A stretch of 64,000 nucleotides of DNA from NCBI GenBank assembly GCA_947169745.1, contig CAMVQZ010000001.1, positions 62,001 through 126,000 on the forward strand, in the 5' to 3' direction. Positions 36,380-45,717 of this stretch are shown here, piece after piece. A model generated the notes under the pieces. It did no database searches. It saw only the letters and a list, made by a program, of their open reading frames with translations, and was not told the origin of the DNA. The stretch comes from an uncultured Clostridia bacterium. GTDB taxonomy: Bacteria > Bacillota > Clostridia > Oscillospirales > Acutalibacteraceae. Every line of letters starts with the position of its first letter. Position 1 is the stretch's first letter. The position numbers and the translations under genes were made by a program.

Positions 36380-36424
36380 AAAAGTTTCTACAAGCCCGAA
36401 AATGGTTCGTAGAAACTTTTTTAT
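36380..36424. terminator. Bidirectional terminator between the GT-C-like gene and hisF
   Basis: AAAAGTTTCTAC (36380-36391) pairs perfectly with GTAGAAACTTTT (36409-36420), with T tracts on both strands. Confidence 0.88.
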
Positions 36425-36460
36425 TAAAGAATATCTGATTGATTAAAGCTATATCTAAGA

Positions 36461-37222
36461 TTATAATCTTACCGGAATTTCTCTATCGTTTAAATAATTC
36501 TTTAGTTCACCGATAGAAATCTCACCGAAGTGGAACAAAGAAGCCGCAAGAACAGCATCGGCTTTTCCGACAGTAAACGCATCATAGAAATGCTCCAGCT
36601 TTCCGGCTCCGCCAGAAGCAATAACAGGTATCCCAAGATTCTCTGATACAGCCTTGGTAAGCTCAAGATCGTACCCGTTTTTCACTCCGTCGCAATCCAT
36701 ACTTGTGAGCAGTATTTCCCCTGCCCCACGTTTTTCACAATCAATAGCCCATTTAACAACATCTATACCGGTATTGATTCTTCCTCCGTTTATGAAAACG
36801 TCCCATCCGGAATTATCAGCTCTTCTTTTAGCATCGATGGCAGTAACGACACATTGACTGCCGAATTTATATGAAGCTTCATTAATAATTTCAGGTCTGT
36901 GTACAGCGGCAGAATTTACAGATACCTTATCCGCGCCGGCTCTGAGAATAGCTGTAAAATCATCCACAGTCCTGATACCGCCTCCGACAGTAAAAGGAAT
37001 GAAAACAGAATTCGCAACCTTAGTAACAATATCCACAATGATATTTCTTGCATCACTTGATGCGGTGATATCAAGAAGAACTAATTCATCGGCGCCTTCC
37101 CTATCATATATTTTTGCACATTCCACCGGGTCTCCGGCATCTCTGAGATTAACAAAGCTTGTACCCTTTACAACACGGCCATCCTTGACATCCAGACAGG
37201 GTATTATTCTTTTAGCATACAT
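36461..37222 (-). CDS. hisF: Imidazole glycerol phosphate synthase subunit HisF
   Basis: A 253-residue TIM-barrel cyclase that turns PRFAR and ammonia into imidazole glycerol phosphate and AICAR in histidine synthesis. [16 protein letters not shown] with catalytic Asp11, [16 protein letters not shown] and ASGGAGK are standard. It overlaps the hisH stop by 11 bp, so the two subunits are translationally coupled. No other his gene is in the window. Confidence 0.96.
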   Translation of the reverse strand: MYAKRIIPCLDVKDGRVVKGTSFVNLRDAGDPVECAKIYDREGADELVLLDITASSDARNIIVDIVTKVANSVFIPFTVGGGIRTVDDFTAILRAGADKVSVNSAAVHRPEIINEASYKFGSQCVVTAIDAKRRADNSGWDVFINGGRINTGIDVVKWAIDCEKRGAGEILLTSMDCDGVKNGYDLELTKAVSENLGIPVIASGGAGKLEHFYDAFTVGKADAVLAASLFHFGEISIGELKNYLNDREIPVRL

Positions 37223-37844
37223 CAGCTTTCCTCCTTGTCAAATCCACAAAATTCCTCAGAATTTGCAGTCCTGCTTCTCCGCTTTTTTCAGGGTGAAACT
37301 GTGTTGCGAAAATATTTTTATAGCTTACAGCGGCGTCTATAGTAACTCCATATTCTGTTTGTGCTGAAACTATATTTTTGTCCTGTGCATTCAGAAAGTA
37401 GGAGTGGACAAAATAAAAATACGGAGAGCCATCAATACCCTTGAAAATATCATTGTTATTTAAAATATTCAAAGAATTCCATCCCATATGAGGGATTTTT
37501 AATTCACCATTGTTATTCGGGATCCTGGTGATACTTCCTTTTAATAATCCAAGCCCCTTGACATCCGGACTTTCATCACTTCCCTCAAAAAGAAGCTGAA
37601 GACCAAGACAAATTCCAAGAAAAGGTTTTCCTGTATCTATAAAATCATATACCGCCTGAGTAGCTCCGGAGCTGTCAAGACAATGCATAGCGTCTCCGAA
37701 TGATCCCACTCCCGGAAGAATAGCGCCTTCGGCAGCAAGGATTTCGTTTTTATTATTTGTTACCACTGTCTCGCAACCTATAAAATTCAATGCCTTTATA
37801 ACGCTCTGGAGATTTCCTGCACCATAGTCAATAACTGCTATCAT
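37212..37844 (-). CDS. hisH: Imidazole glycerol phosphate synthase subunit HisH
   Basis: A 210-residue class I glutamine amidotransferase that supplies ammonia to HisF. It has the nucleophile Cys in [10 protein letters not shown], the oxyanion loop [11 protein letters not shown], and the His-Glu pair in QFHPEKS. It precedes and overlaps hisF. It is standard in length, with nothing suggesting the surface-sugar paralogs of HisH/HisF. Confidence 0.96.
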   Translation of the reverse strand: MIAVIDYGAGNLQSVIKALNFIGCETVVTNNKNEILAAEGAILPGVGSFGDAMHCLDSSGATQAVYDFIDTGKPFLGICLGLQLLFEGSDESPDVKGLGLLKGSITRIPNNNGELKIPHMGWNSLNILNNNDIFKGIDGSPYFYFVHSYFLNAQDKNIVSAQTEYGVTIDAAVSYKNIFATQFHPEKSGEAGLQILRNFVDLTRRKADVC

Positions 37845-37972
37845 TGATTATCACATCCATTTCTTTCTTTTATATTAACATACATACAGAATATTATCAA
37901 TAGTCGCCTTCTAAATTTTTACACGGATAATCCGTCTTTTGATTTCTAATAATAAATAAGGAGTTGAGGAAA

Positions 37973-38953
37973 ATGAAGAAAATGACTATTCTTGTCGTAT
38001 CAACATTATTTATACTATCGGCAATACTCGCATATCCGTTTTACACAAATAATCAGATAGAAGCAAAGGAATACAAGCTGAAGATGACTGATGCAGAGAA
38101 CACAATAACTGCATCCGGGAAACTACAGTATGCATCCGGGGAATACATCATAACAAATAATTATGTTTTGGTAGATAAGCTGTACGTATCAAACGGCAAA
38201 ACAGTCAAAAAAGGCGATCCTATGGCATCTGTATATGAACTGACACAGGATGAGAATATTCCGTTTACAAAAAATGATATAGATAAACTTTTTAAACTGA
38301 TATCAGTTTCCTCAATATCTGATGAAATATCCGGACAAATAAAAAAATATTCTACCCGGAAGGTGATCTCTTCTTGCAGAGATGGGATAGTATCCGAGTT
38401 ATCCTGCAGTGAAAATGAGATACTGAATAAGAAAACATCAATGATGAGAATATGCGATAAAAATTCATATTCTGTAAGTGTAAATATAAATGAGAGTTAT
38501 ATCGAAAAAATAAAATGTGGACAAAAAGCGAAAATATGTTTTACTGCGATTGAAGGTAAAACATTTGAAGGAACAGTTAAAGATATATCAGATGAAGCAA
38601 GACAGACAACATCGTTAAACGGAAAAGAAACATCGGTAGAAGTGACTATCGGATTAGAAAACACCTCCGAACCACTGAAAGTCGGCTACACAGCGGAATG
38701 TACCATAATAACGTTTACAGATAAAAATTTACTGCTTGTGCCGTATGAATATATCAACAACGATGACAACGGGGAATATGTATATATTTCATACAAAAAT
38801 ACAGCAAGGAAAAAATATATTGAAACCGGTAAAGAATACAAGGACGGGATAGCTGTTCTGAAAGGCCTTGATAAAGACGATACGATCCTTATATCTGAAT
38901 CCGAACTAAAAGACGGAAGCATACTGAAAAAAACATCGGGAGAGCAGAAATGA
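37973..38953 (+). CDS. Efflux adaptor (HlyD/MacA-type membrane fusion protein)
   Basis: A 326-residue protein with an N-terminal membrane anchor (MTILVVSTLFILSAILAYPF), a biotinyl-lipoyl-like hairpin (VLVDKLYVSNGKTVKKGDP) split by a short coiled segment, and beta-barrel and membrane-proximal domains. In Gram-positives such proteins act with a MacB-type permease to export peptides or toxic compounds. Its TGA overlaps the permease ATG (ATGA). ATG 37973 is preferred to TTG 37964. No ATP-binding subunit is adjacent. Confidence 0.8.
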   Translation: MKKMTILVVSTLFILSAILAYPFYTNNQIEAKEYKLKMTDAENTITASGKLQYASGEYIITNNYVLVDKLYVSNGKTVKKGDPMASVYELTQDENIPFTKNDIDKLFKLISVSSISDEISGQIKKYSTRKVISSCRDGIVSELSCSENEILNKKTSMMRICDKNSYSVSVNINESYIEKIKCGQKAKICFTAIEGKTFEGTVKDISDEARQTTSLNGKETSVEVTIGLENTSEPLKVGYTAECTIITFTDKNLLLVPYEYINNDDNGEYVYISYKNTARKKYIETGKEYKDGIAVLKGLDKDDTILISESELKDGSILKKTSGEQK

Positions 38954-40134
38954 TCGAATTGATAGTAAAATCAATACGTTGCCTGTTTTTGAATAAAATG
39001 CGGTTGATTCTGAGTATTTCAGGTATAGCAGTAGGAGTTGCAGCTGTTATTATGATCGTCAGCATAGGAGATTATGGAACTGCTGCATTAAATAACGAAA
39101 TAGACAGTCTCGGTATGGGAGGAACATCAATCAAAGGTAACGACGACAGTGTTCCGTTAACAACAAAAGAATTGAATACGATACGTTCCTCGGAAAAGGT
39201 CTGTTCTGCTCTCCCTCTTATATTTGAATCAACAAATGTATTCGTGGAAAACAAGCGAAAGGATATATATCTATGGGGTCTTGACAATAATGCTGATAAG
39301 ACCATATCTCTGAAAATTCAAAGCGGAAGATTTTTTAACAGCATAGATATTTCAAAAAATGCAAGAGTGTGTGTTGTTGATCAGAAATTTGCGGAGAACA
39401 ATTTTAAAGAAGGAAACTATAAGGGTAAAAAAATAATAATAAACAGCGGAAATTCTACAGATAAATATACGGTTATAGGGGTAATTAAAACGGGAAACGG
39501 ATTACTTGAAAATACAATGGGTGGATTTATTCCAGAATTTGTTTATATTCCTTTTTCCACAATGCAGCAAAATCTTTCAAGTAATAACTTTACGCAGATA
39601 ATTGTAAAAGGCAAAAACTCCGATACTGATTATGATAAATTAGGGGATAATATCATTAAAACATTAGAAAGAAGCTCAAATAGAAAAAATTCATATACTG
39701 CTGTAAATATGGCAAAACAAAAGCAGGATATGAATAGTATAATCGGAATATTTTCTTTTGTGTTATCAGTTGCTGCAGCTATCTCCTTGGTGGTTGCAGG
39801 AATTAACATTATGAATATGATGCTTATATCTGTAAAAGAAAGGACACAGGAGATCGGAATAAAAAAGTCGATAGGAGCATCAGACGGAATAATAGTATGC
39901 GAATTTTTATTTGAAGCGGCTGTAATTAATCTCATCGGATGTGTTACAGGTCTGATAACAGGTAATCTTATATCATTTATTTTTTCCGTAATATTCGGAT
40001 TGACTTTCATATTACGGATTGATATAATTGTCCTGATGCTGAGTTTTACGTTTGTTCTGGGGGTATTCTTCGGTATATATCCGGCATTGAAGGCAGCATC
40101 TCTTAAACCGGTTGATGCTCTGAGATATTACTGA
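38950..40134 (+). CDS. MacB-like ABC transporter permease (FtsX domain), ATPase not adjacent
   Basis: A 394-residue permease with a first helix (about 15-38), a large extracytoplasmic MacB periplasmic-core domain (about 45-250), and a C-terminal FtsX domain of three helices including RTQEIGIKKSIGAS, the coupling-helix motif that contacts the ATPase. MacB itself is a fusion with an N-terminal ATPase; here that part is absent and no separate ATPase gene follows. It must borrow one from elsewhere or be non-functional. It is translationally coupled to the adaptor. Confidence 0.85.
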   Translation: MIELIVKSIRCLFLNKMRLILSISGIAVGVAAVIMIVSIGDYGTAALNNEIDSLGMGGTSIKGNDDSVPLTTKELNTIRSSEKVCSALPLIFESTNVFVENKRKDIYLWGLDNNADKTISLKIQSGRFFNSIDISKNARVCVVDQKFAENNFKEGNYKGKKIIINSGNSTDKYTVIGVIKTGNGLLENTMGGFIPEFVYIPFSTMQQNLSSNNFTQIIVKGKNSDTDYDKLGDNIIKTLERSSNRKNSYTAVNMAKQKQDMNSIIGIFSFVLSVAAAISLVVAGINIMNMMLISVKERTQEIGIKKSIGASDGIIVCEFLFEAAVINLIGCVTGLITGNLISFIFSVIFGLTFILRIDIIVLMLSFTFVLGVFFGIYPALKAASLKPVDALRYY

Positions 40135-40141
40135 AAAAAAT

Positions 40142-40936
40142 ATGACTGATGAATTTGTATTAAACGCAAATCTGCCTGATCGGGATGTCACGGCGGTTGT
40201 AATTTCCGATGTAAAAAAAGATATAATTGATGAGCTATATAATAATTACCATATAAAAGCATTAATTCCCTCCCCTGTTTTGAATATCTCTGGTCAGGAA
40301 CGATTTCATGCAGATATGGGATTGCTGCATTTTTACCGTGATAATTTCTTTTTATCGAGTGATAATATAATAATGACAGAAATACTAAAAGAAAAGAGCG
40401 CTGAAATAATACACACCAAAGACGTAACGGCGTCAGAGCCTAAATTGAATGTATGTATACTTAAGAATATAATAATAATGTGTAAAAAAACAGCTGATGC
40501 ATCGATCGCTGATCGCTGCATAGAAAATGGGTTCAGAATCATAGAGGTCAGCCAGAAATATGTGAAATGCTCAACCGCTGTTGTAGCAGAAAATGCGGTT
40601 ATAACCTCCGACGAGTCTATATACAGGGCGTGCAGGAAAAACCTCATTGATGTCTTGAGGATACCGGCAGGCAATATTTTGCTTGACGGCTATGAATACG
40701 GCTTTATTGGTGGGTGCTGTGGTCTGTTATCTGACAGTATACTTGCATTTTCCGGAGACATTGATAAGCATCCTTTCCATAAGGAAATAAGAGACTTTGC
40801 CCTGAATTACGGAGTATACACTGCATCACTTGGGAAAAATGAGTTATATGATATCGGAGGTATATTACCAGTAAGACAAAAATGCGCAATTTCTTCGGAG
40901 CAAAAATCACAGAGCAAGATAATACACAACAAATAG
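40142..40936 (+). CDS. DUF6873-like GME-fold protein
   Basis: A 264-residue protein that I recognise with moderate confidence as a GME-fold (guanidine-modifying-enzyme, amidinotransferase-like) protein of the DUF6873 type. The supporting segments are ERFHADMGLLHF, NAVITSDESIYRAC, GYEYGFIGGCCGLL and a late YDIGGILP. Fold members usually use Cys, His and acidic residues; candidates are visible (HADM, the Cys pair in GGCCG) but unproven. It begins 8 bp after the permease without a strong SD, so it probably depends on coupled translation. Function is unknown. Confidence 0.6.
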   Translation: MTDEFVLNANLPDRDVTAVVISDVKKDIIDELYNNYHIKALIPSPVLNISGQERFHADMGLLHFYRDNFFLSSDNIIMTEILKEKSAEIIHTKDVTASEPKLNVCILKNIIIMCKKTADASIADRCIENGFRIIEVSQKYVKCSTAVVAENAVITSDESIYRACRKNLIDVLRIPAGNILLDGYEYGFIGGCCGLLSDSILAFSGDIDKHPFHKEIRDFALNYGVYTASLGKNELYDIGGILPVRQKCAISSEQKSQSKIIHNK

Positions 40937-40971
40937 AAATAGATGATCCGGATTTTCCGGGCATACAAAAC

Positions 40972-40997
40972 AGGCCGCAGTATTAATCTGCGGCTTT
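40972..40997. terminator. Bidirectional terminator between the GME-fold gene and upp
   Basis: GCCGCAG (40974-40980) pairs with CTGCGGC (40988-40994) around a 7-nt loop between convergent genes. The T tracts on both sides are short. Confidence 0.65.
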
Positions 40998-41009
40998 GTC
41001 AGTTTATAA

Positions 41010-41639
41010 TTATTTTGTACCGAATATTCTGTCACCGGCATCTCCGAGACCCGGACAAATATACGCATTATTATTCAGACATCTGTCAACGGCTCCCACA
41101 TAAAGATCTACATCCGGATGCTTCTTATTAAAGAAGCTTAATCCCTCAGGAGCTGCGATTATACAGATACATTTAATATTTTTTCCGCCTTGTTTTTTTA
41201 TCTCATCCACAGCATCAACAAGAGATCCTCCGGTGGCAAGCATAGGATCAACAACAAGAACAAGCCTCTCGGAAATAAATGGAGGAAGCTTGCAATAGTA
41301 AGGATGAGGAACATGGGTTTCCTCATCTCTGTACATTCCTATATGCCCTATCTTTGCATTTGGAACGAGAGAAAGAATACCATTGACCATTCCAAGACCG
41401 GCTCTGAGAATTGGTACTACGGCTATCTTTTTTCCGTCTATAACCGGCTGGATAGTATCTTCTATGGGAGTTTTTATCTCTATATCCTTCGTTTTCAGAT
41501 CTTTCAGAGCCTCATAACCCATAAGCATAGCAATTTCTTCAACTAACTTTCTGAACTCGCTTGTGCCGGTGCTCTCCATTCTGAGTTTTGTAATCTTGTG
41601 TTTAATAAGAGGATGATCAATAATATGAATTTTATCCAT
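41010..41639 (-). CDS. upp: Uracil phosphoribosyltransferase
   Basis: A 209-residue salvage enzyme making UMP from uracil and PRPP. The PRPP loop [19 protein letters not shown] and the C-terminal uracil-binding [16 protein letters not shown] are canonical. GAAAGGA precedes the ATG. It lies 93 bp downstream of the Ro-type gene on the same strand and could be the last gene of that operon, as no strong terminator separates them. Confidence 0.97.
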   Translation of the reverse strand: MDKIHIIDHPLIKHKITKLRMESTGTSEFRKLVEEIAMLMGYEALKDLKTKDIEIKTPIEDTIQPVIDGKKIAVVPILRAGLGMVNGILSLVPNAKIGHIGMYRDEETHVPHPYYCKLPPFISERLVLVVDPMLATGGSLVDAVDEIKKQGGKNIKCICIIAAPEGLSFFNKKHPDVDLYVGAVDRCLNNNAYICPGLGDAGDRIFGTK

Positions 41640-41732
41640 AGGTTTATATCCTTTCTATTCAGAATAATATATATTTTCAATTGCGGGATACTAAAGCAAT
41701 GCGAACAAGCGGATTCTTTTTTGCTTATTCAA

Positions 41733-43373
41733 CTACATTTTTTTATCCCAGAATTTTATCATATAATCTGCAAAAATTAGTTCTTTACCTGTCCATCCAT
41801 AAAGCAAATTTGTTCGGTATCCGTACTCAGGAACCAGTACATTATTATAGCCTGCTGTCTGAACACTGAATATATTTACCTCTGAATTGACCTTTTTCCT
41901 GTATTCCTGAATGAGCTTTGCTGCATCAACATAAGACTGACCAAAATAATCTGCTCCAAATCCTCGCTTATTATATTCCGTCATTCCTTCCTTTGTACCG
42001 TAAAGAACTCCATGTCCTGCCTGTTGATCGGAATATATAAAGATATTATCCCAGTGTTCTTTTTTATCAATAGCATCACGGAAGAATATCCATATTCCGT
42101 TTTCAGTGTCACCACCAACATCATCAAATTCATTGTTACTGATTTCTTTGCACTGAGCAAGAAGTCCGTTCCTTTTGCTGACAGGTTTAACGATAAGTTT
42201 ATCTCCGAACTTGCCGATATAGCCCTCGTCAGAGTTGCGGGCAGTTATCAAAGAACTGAGATTATCGATTTCGGCAACTGTTACACTGCCGTATTCAGAG
42301 TTAAATGCACCCCATGCACTACCGGAATTATCAGATAAACACATTGTTTTTCCTTTAAGACGAGGCATATTATCACACGAAATATCCATACATTCTTCAA
42401 GTGTGTCCAGAATCATACCTTTATGATGGACATCGCTGTGTTCTATCATCTTCATAGCAGTAAAATAACGGAACGGAAATTGTTTACCGCTCAGTACGCC
42501 GTCTTTAAGCTTTTGCATTGTTTTTCTGCACAGTTCAGCATCTTCGGTTTCTGTAAATATGCTTCTCAGATTACGAAGCAGAGCCATATGCCCTAAATTT
42601 ATTGAAGAAAGAATATCATTCCAGGAAGTACCTGCAGCTCTTTTGGCTTCCCAGGTATTATTATCATCCTCTACTGCAACTGTGCCTGTGGTCATCAGAG
42701 TATCAATAATCCGGGAATTTGCATGGCAGATACGAATAGTATCAATCATACCGATACCGCTGTTTTTATACTTGTGAATTTCATACAGAGTACACGCTTC
42801 TAACCTGGACGCCCAGTTTCGTTTCAGAAGATTAGGAATACCCTTCTTGCTCCCGTTTTTAAAAAGGTAGTATTCCAGCTGAGAGACTGGTTCATCCGCT
42901 CTTTTCATAACTTGCTTTTGTATTGAAGAAAAAAATCCTGGATTTTCTTCGTTGAATTTTTGTCTCTTCGGATGTATTGCTGCTCGTACCATAATTATCT
43001 GAGGATTAAGTCTCAGATAATAATCATTTCTGAGAATGGCTGCCCATTCTATAGTCGCTTTAAAATCAAATTCCAGGGCTTCATCAATGATAGTTTCCAT
43101 CAGTTCAGATGTTTTCATTCCGTTGAATTTATCAGGTAAAACAGAATACAGAGCAAAAAGATCATGAGTCCGGTATATGCCATCCTTTATTCCGGCCTTT
43201 GAAAACTGCCCGTCACGATAATATTGAGGTTCTCCGAAAATAGATGATGCTGTTACCATTTTCAGTGTATCTATGGGATTATATTCATATGAAATACCGC
43301 CCATAAAGTTTTCTACAGAATTCTCCGTTTCTGCTTTTCGTTGTTCTTTGACATATTTGCTTATTTTACTCAT
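41733..43373 (-). CDS. TROVE-domain (bacterial Ro60/Rsr-like) RNA-binding protein
   Basis: A 546-residue ring-type RNA-binding protein, ortholog of the animal Ro60 autoantigen and of Rsr in Deinococcus and Salmonella. The TROVE helical-repeat ring covers about residues 20-340 and includes INLGHMALLRNLRSIF, the most typical Ro motif. The C-terminal von Willebrand A domain carries the MIDAS motif D348-N-S350-G-S352. Bacterial Ro proteins bind Y RNAs and work with PNPase or RtcB in RNA quality control and stress survival; neither partner gene is in the window. GGGGGGAG precedes the ATG, and the GNAT gene ends 12 bp upstream, so it is cotranscribed. Confidence 0.88.
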   Translation of the reverse strand: MSKISKYVKEQRKAETENSVENFMGGISYEYNPIDTLKMVTASSIFGEPQYYRDGQFSKAGIKDGIYRTHDLFALYSVLPDKFNGMKTSELMETIIDEALEFDFKATIEWAAILRNDYYLRLNPQIIMVRAAIHPKRQKFNEENPGFFSSIQKQVMKRADEPVSQLEYYLFKNGSKKGIPNLLKRNWASRLEACTLYEIHKYKNSGIGMIDTIRICHANSRIIDTLMTTGTVAVEDDNNTWEAKRAAGTSWNDILSSINLGHMALLRNLRSIFTETEDAELCRKTMQKLKDGVLSGKQFPFRYFTAMKMIEHSDVHHKGMILDTLEECMDISCDNMPRLKGKTMCLSDNSGSAWGAFNSEYGSVTVAEIDNLSSLITARNSDEGYIGKFGDKLIVKPVSKRNGLLAQCKEISNNEFDDVGGDTENGIWIFFRDAIDKKEHWDNIFIYSDQQAGHGVLYGTKEGMTEYNKRGFGADYFGQSYVDAAKLIQEYRKKVNSEVNIFSVQTAGYNNVLVPEYGYRTNLLYGWTGKELIFADYMIKFWDKKM

Positions 43374-43385
43374 ATGTGCTCCCCC

Positions 43386-43871
43386 CTATTCTTTATTGCA
43401 AGATGATTTTAATTGAATAACGCAGAAATGCTCAATTACAGCCACTGGAATAAAGGCAGTCTTATCCGTGGAGTTATATCCTGCATTACTATAAAAGCTC
43501 AATGTGCTGTCTTGTTTTGAATCAGTAAGCAACATCATTTTATAACAATTTTCTTTTTCAGCCAGTTTTCTGGCGTAGTTCAGACAAGCGGTAGAATAGC
43601 CTTTTCCTCTGTAATCAATATGAGTTACAACATTTTCGATAAAGGCATATGGACGGATGTTTCTTGTCAGGTTTGGAATAATAACACATACACAGGAGGA
43701 TAAAATTTTACCCTCAATCTCACAAACGATTATATGGTGATTCTTATCCCTGCATATTGTTTCCCATGTTCTTTGCAAATGTTCCGTTTTCTCAGGAATA
43801 TCTGATTCATGCAGATGTGTATACAATTCAAGCAAAGCATCAAGTTCAGTATAATTGATTTCTCTTATCAT
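43386..43871 (-). CDS. GNAT-family N-acetyltransferase
   Basis: A 161-residue acyl-CoA-dependent acetyltransferase. The acetyl-CoA loop appears as DYRGKGYSTACLNYARKLAE (about 89-108) and the late strand as STLSFYSNAGY. Substrate is unknown. Its ATG overlaps the patB stop by 4 bp (ATGA), and the Ro-type gene follows after 12 bp, placing it in the middle of a tightly packed operon. Confidence 0.85.
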   Translation of the reverse strand: MIREINYTELDALLELYTHLHESDIPEKTEHLQRTWETICRDKNHHIIVCEIEGKILSSCVCVIIPNLTRNIRPYAFIENVVTHIDYRGKGYSTACLNYARKLAEKENCYKMMLLTDSKQDSTLSFYSNAGYNSTDKTAFIPVAVIEHFCVIQLKSSCNKE

Positions 43872-45019
43872 AGTCCGACTCCGTTTTTCAGCCTTTCCAG
43901 ACCATCAAGCAGCAATTCCTCGGGACAAGCAACATTCATTCTTAAAAAGCTTTCTCCACCTTTTCCATAATAGCTTCCTGCCATTACATAAAGACCTGTA
44001 TTTTTTCTGATCTTTGAAGCAAATTCCTTGCTGTTTGTTTTCAGCGCTGTACAATCAAGCCATAACAGATAGGTTGCATCGCCCCAGACAAGTTTTATCT
44101 GTGGGATTTCCTTTTGAAGAAAGCTGTTAACAGTCAACTTATTTCTGTAAATGTATTCATTCAGTTCTTCAAGCCATTTTCTTCCTTTTGAAAAAGCCGC
44201 TATTGCAGCTACAGCAGCAAAGGAATTTGGCATTGATATCTCATCCTTTCCAATGGATGAACGAACACGGTTTCTTATTCTGTCGTCAGGAATATATAGC
44301 GCAGAGGTCTGCAGCCCTGCAAGATTAAAAGCTTTTGTCGGAGCAATACATGTAATGCTGTTATTTCTATTTATTTCAGAAACTGATGCAAAGGGTATAT
44401 ATTGTTTTCCTGGAGTGATAATATCACAATGAATTTCATCAGCTACGACCAAAACATTGTATTTACTACATAGCTCCCCTACTCTCTTCAGATCCGAGCT
44501 GTCCCATATTGTACCTGTGGGATTCTGAGGATTGCATACTATCATCATAGTTGTATCAGGTTCCGAAAGCGCAGCCTCAAGCTTATCAAAATCAATATTA
44601 TAACTGCTTCCATCATAGGACATTTCAACCTCAGATACATCCCTGCTGTTATCATTGATACAGTTATAGAAATGATTGTAATTCGGAGTCAGCAGAACAA
44701 TCTTATCTCCCGGAACTGTAAGATGGCGGATAACAGAAGATATTGCAGGAACAACACCAGAACAGAAAGTCAGGTGTTCCCTGACCATTTCCATGTTATG
44801 ATATGTTTTCCACCAATTGATATAAGAATCATACCATTCATCACACAGCTTACTGTATCCGAAAACAGGATGCTTCAGTCTTTCACAGAATGCCTCTACG
44901 ATTTCAGGCGCAGCAGGAAAATCCATATCAGCCACCCACATCGGAAGCTCTTTATCTTTTATATCCCATTTGATCGAGTCAGTATTTCTGCGGTCAATAA
45001 ATTTATTAAAATCGTACAT
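43868..45019 (-). CDS. patB: MalY/PatB-family cystathionine beta-lyase
   Basis: A 383-residue PLP enzyme of aminotransferase fold I that cleaves C-S bonds in cystathionine or cysteine conjugates. The N-terminus NTDSIKWDIK...LPMWVADMDFP, the DEIHCDI acidic residue and the PLP lysine in APTKAFNLAGLQ are characteristic. GGAG lies 8 bp before the ATG. It starts 66 bp after the HD gene and is coupled to the GNAT gene. Confidence 0.9.
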   Translation of the reverse strand: MYDFNKFIDRRNTDSIKWDIKDKELPMWVADMDFPAAPEIVEAFCERLKHPVFGYSKLCDEWYDSYINWWKTYHNMEMVREHLTFCSGVVPAISSVIRHLTVPGDKIVLLTPNYNHFYNCINDNSRDVSEVEMSYDGSSYNIDFDKLEAALSEPDTTMMIVCNPQNPTGTIWDSSDLKRVGELCSKYNVLVVADEIHCDIITPGKQYIPFASVSEINRNNSITCIAPTKAFNLAGLQTSALYIPDDRIRNRVRSSIGKDEISMPNSFAAVAAIAAFSKGRKWLEELNEYIYRNKLTVNSFLQKEIPQIKLVWGDATYLLWLDCTALKTNSKEFASKIRKNTGLYVMAGSYYGKGGESFLRMNVACPEELLLDGLERLKNGVGL

Positions 45020-45085
45020 TTATGTATCTCCAAACCTTATTGATATTAATTGAGATAATATAATCAGACTGATGTAATATTCACA

Positions 45086-45532
45086 TCAGGAATTATCTTT
45101 TTGTTGTTGTTTCAAATAATCCAGTGCATCCAGGTATTTTTTATTTCTTTCAATATCTGCATTGGTAATATTGCTGTATCTGCTAAGATCGCTGTTATGT
45201 TTCAGATCCTCCAGCTTGACTGTAACAGCCACATCATTGTCCTTAATCCCTGTTATATAATCCATATAATCCGTTTCAGGCGATCTTGTCAAAACCTGCA
45301 ATGCCTGTATAACCTCTTCCGGGAAACCGTTCTTCTTCAGATCTTCAAATGTAACAGAAGTGTCCTCAACAACATCATGTAATAAAGCAACGACTGTTGT
45401 AATTTCATCCTTCATTTGTTCTGCAAGATGAAACGGATGAAAAACATAGGGCATACCATTCTTATCCTTTTGATCCTTATGAGCTTCAAAACAAATAATC
45501 AGTGCTTTTTTAGTCAATTCTGTGTAGATCAT
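45086..45532 (-). CDS. HD-domain (p)ppGpp hydrolase-like protein (Mesh1/SpoT-HD type)
   Basis: A 148-residue stand-alone HD phosphohydrolase resembling the hydrolase half of RelA/SpoT and the small Mesh1 enzymes. It has YVFHPFHLAEQM with a metal His, ALLHDVVEDTSVTFEDL with the HD pair, and VKLEDLKHNSDLSR with late metal ligands. No synthetase or TGS domain is present. It may hydrolyse alarmones or another nucleotide. I start at ATG 45532, with AGGAG 7 bp upstream; the ORF extends in frame to 45667 but that stretch is the leader RNA. It is the first gene of the operon with patB, GNAT and the Ro protein. Confidence 0.82.
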   Translation of the reverse strand: MIYTELTKKALIICFEAHKDQKDKNGMPYVFHPFHLAEQMKDEITTVVALLHDVVEDTSVTFEDLKKNGFPEEVIQALQVLTRSPETDYMDYITGIKDNDVAVTVKLEDLKHNSDLSRYSNITNADIERNKKYLDALDYLKQQQKDNS

Positions 45533-45546
45533 TAAATCACTCCTAT

Positions 45547-45577
45547 AAAAAAAGAGCCCGGATTCATCCGGTCGCTC
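45547..45577 (-). terminator. Leader terminator just upstream of the HD gene
   Basis: On the minus strand GAGC-GA-CCGGA and TCCGG-GCTC form a hairpin with a TGAA loop, followed by seven T. It lies 3 bp before the SD of the HD gene, the arrangement of an attenuator. Confidence 0.8.
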
Positions 45578-45711
45578 CGACACTGTTCTAAAAAATCTGC
45601 CTGCCGCAAATAAAAAATAAATACCGTGAATAACAAGAACGATATTTTGACTTTCGCAAGTCTTCATTCGAAAAAAATGATGTAATCGATCTTCCGCTAC
45701 GGTATTACTCT
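45578..45711 (-). ncRNA. Structured leader RNA of the Ro-protein operon (candidate regulator or small RNA)
   Basis: Between the promoter and the leader terminator the RNA can form an 8-bp closing stem AAUACCGU/ACGGUAUU (45699-45706 with 45620-45627), followed by a U-rich stretch. Inside are AAGAUCGAU/AUCGUUCUU (8 pairs with one U-U) and a GACUU-GCGA-AAGUC hairpin with a GNRA tetraloop. A UUCGAAU sequence flanked by a weak U-G/U-A stem resembles a tRNA T-arm. No T-box, SAM or other known riboswitch motif is recognised. A Y-RNA-like function is possible but speculative. Confidence 0.45.
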
Positions 45712-45717
45712 ACTATC

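Noticed and set aside
36461-37844. HisH/HisF paralogs of surface-sugar synthesis
   Set aside because: Lengths and catalytic motifs are those of the histidine enzymes, and no sugar-biosynthesis genes are adjacent.
41640-41732. Y RNA in the gap between the TROVE gene and upp
   Set aside because: The 93-bp gap has only a weak GAATAAGC/GCTTGTTC pairing and the upp ribosome site; no closing stem or T-arm pattern is convincing.
45533-45717. T-box or other known riboswitch before the HD gene
   Set aside because: The T-box sequence AGGGTGGNACCGCG is absent, and no SAM, purine, lysine or TPP core could be found; only structure and a terminator are supported.
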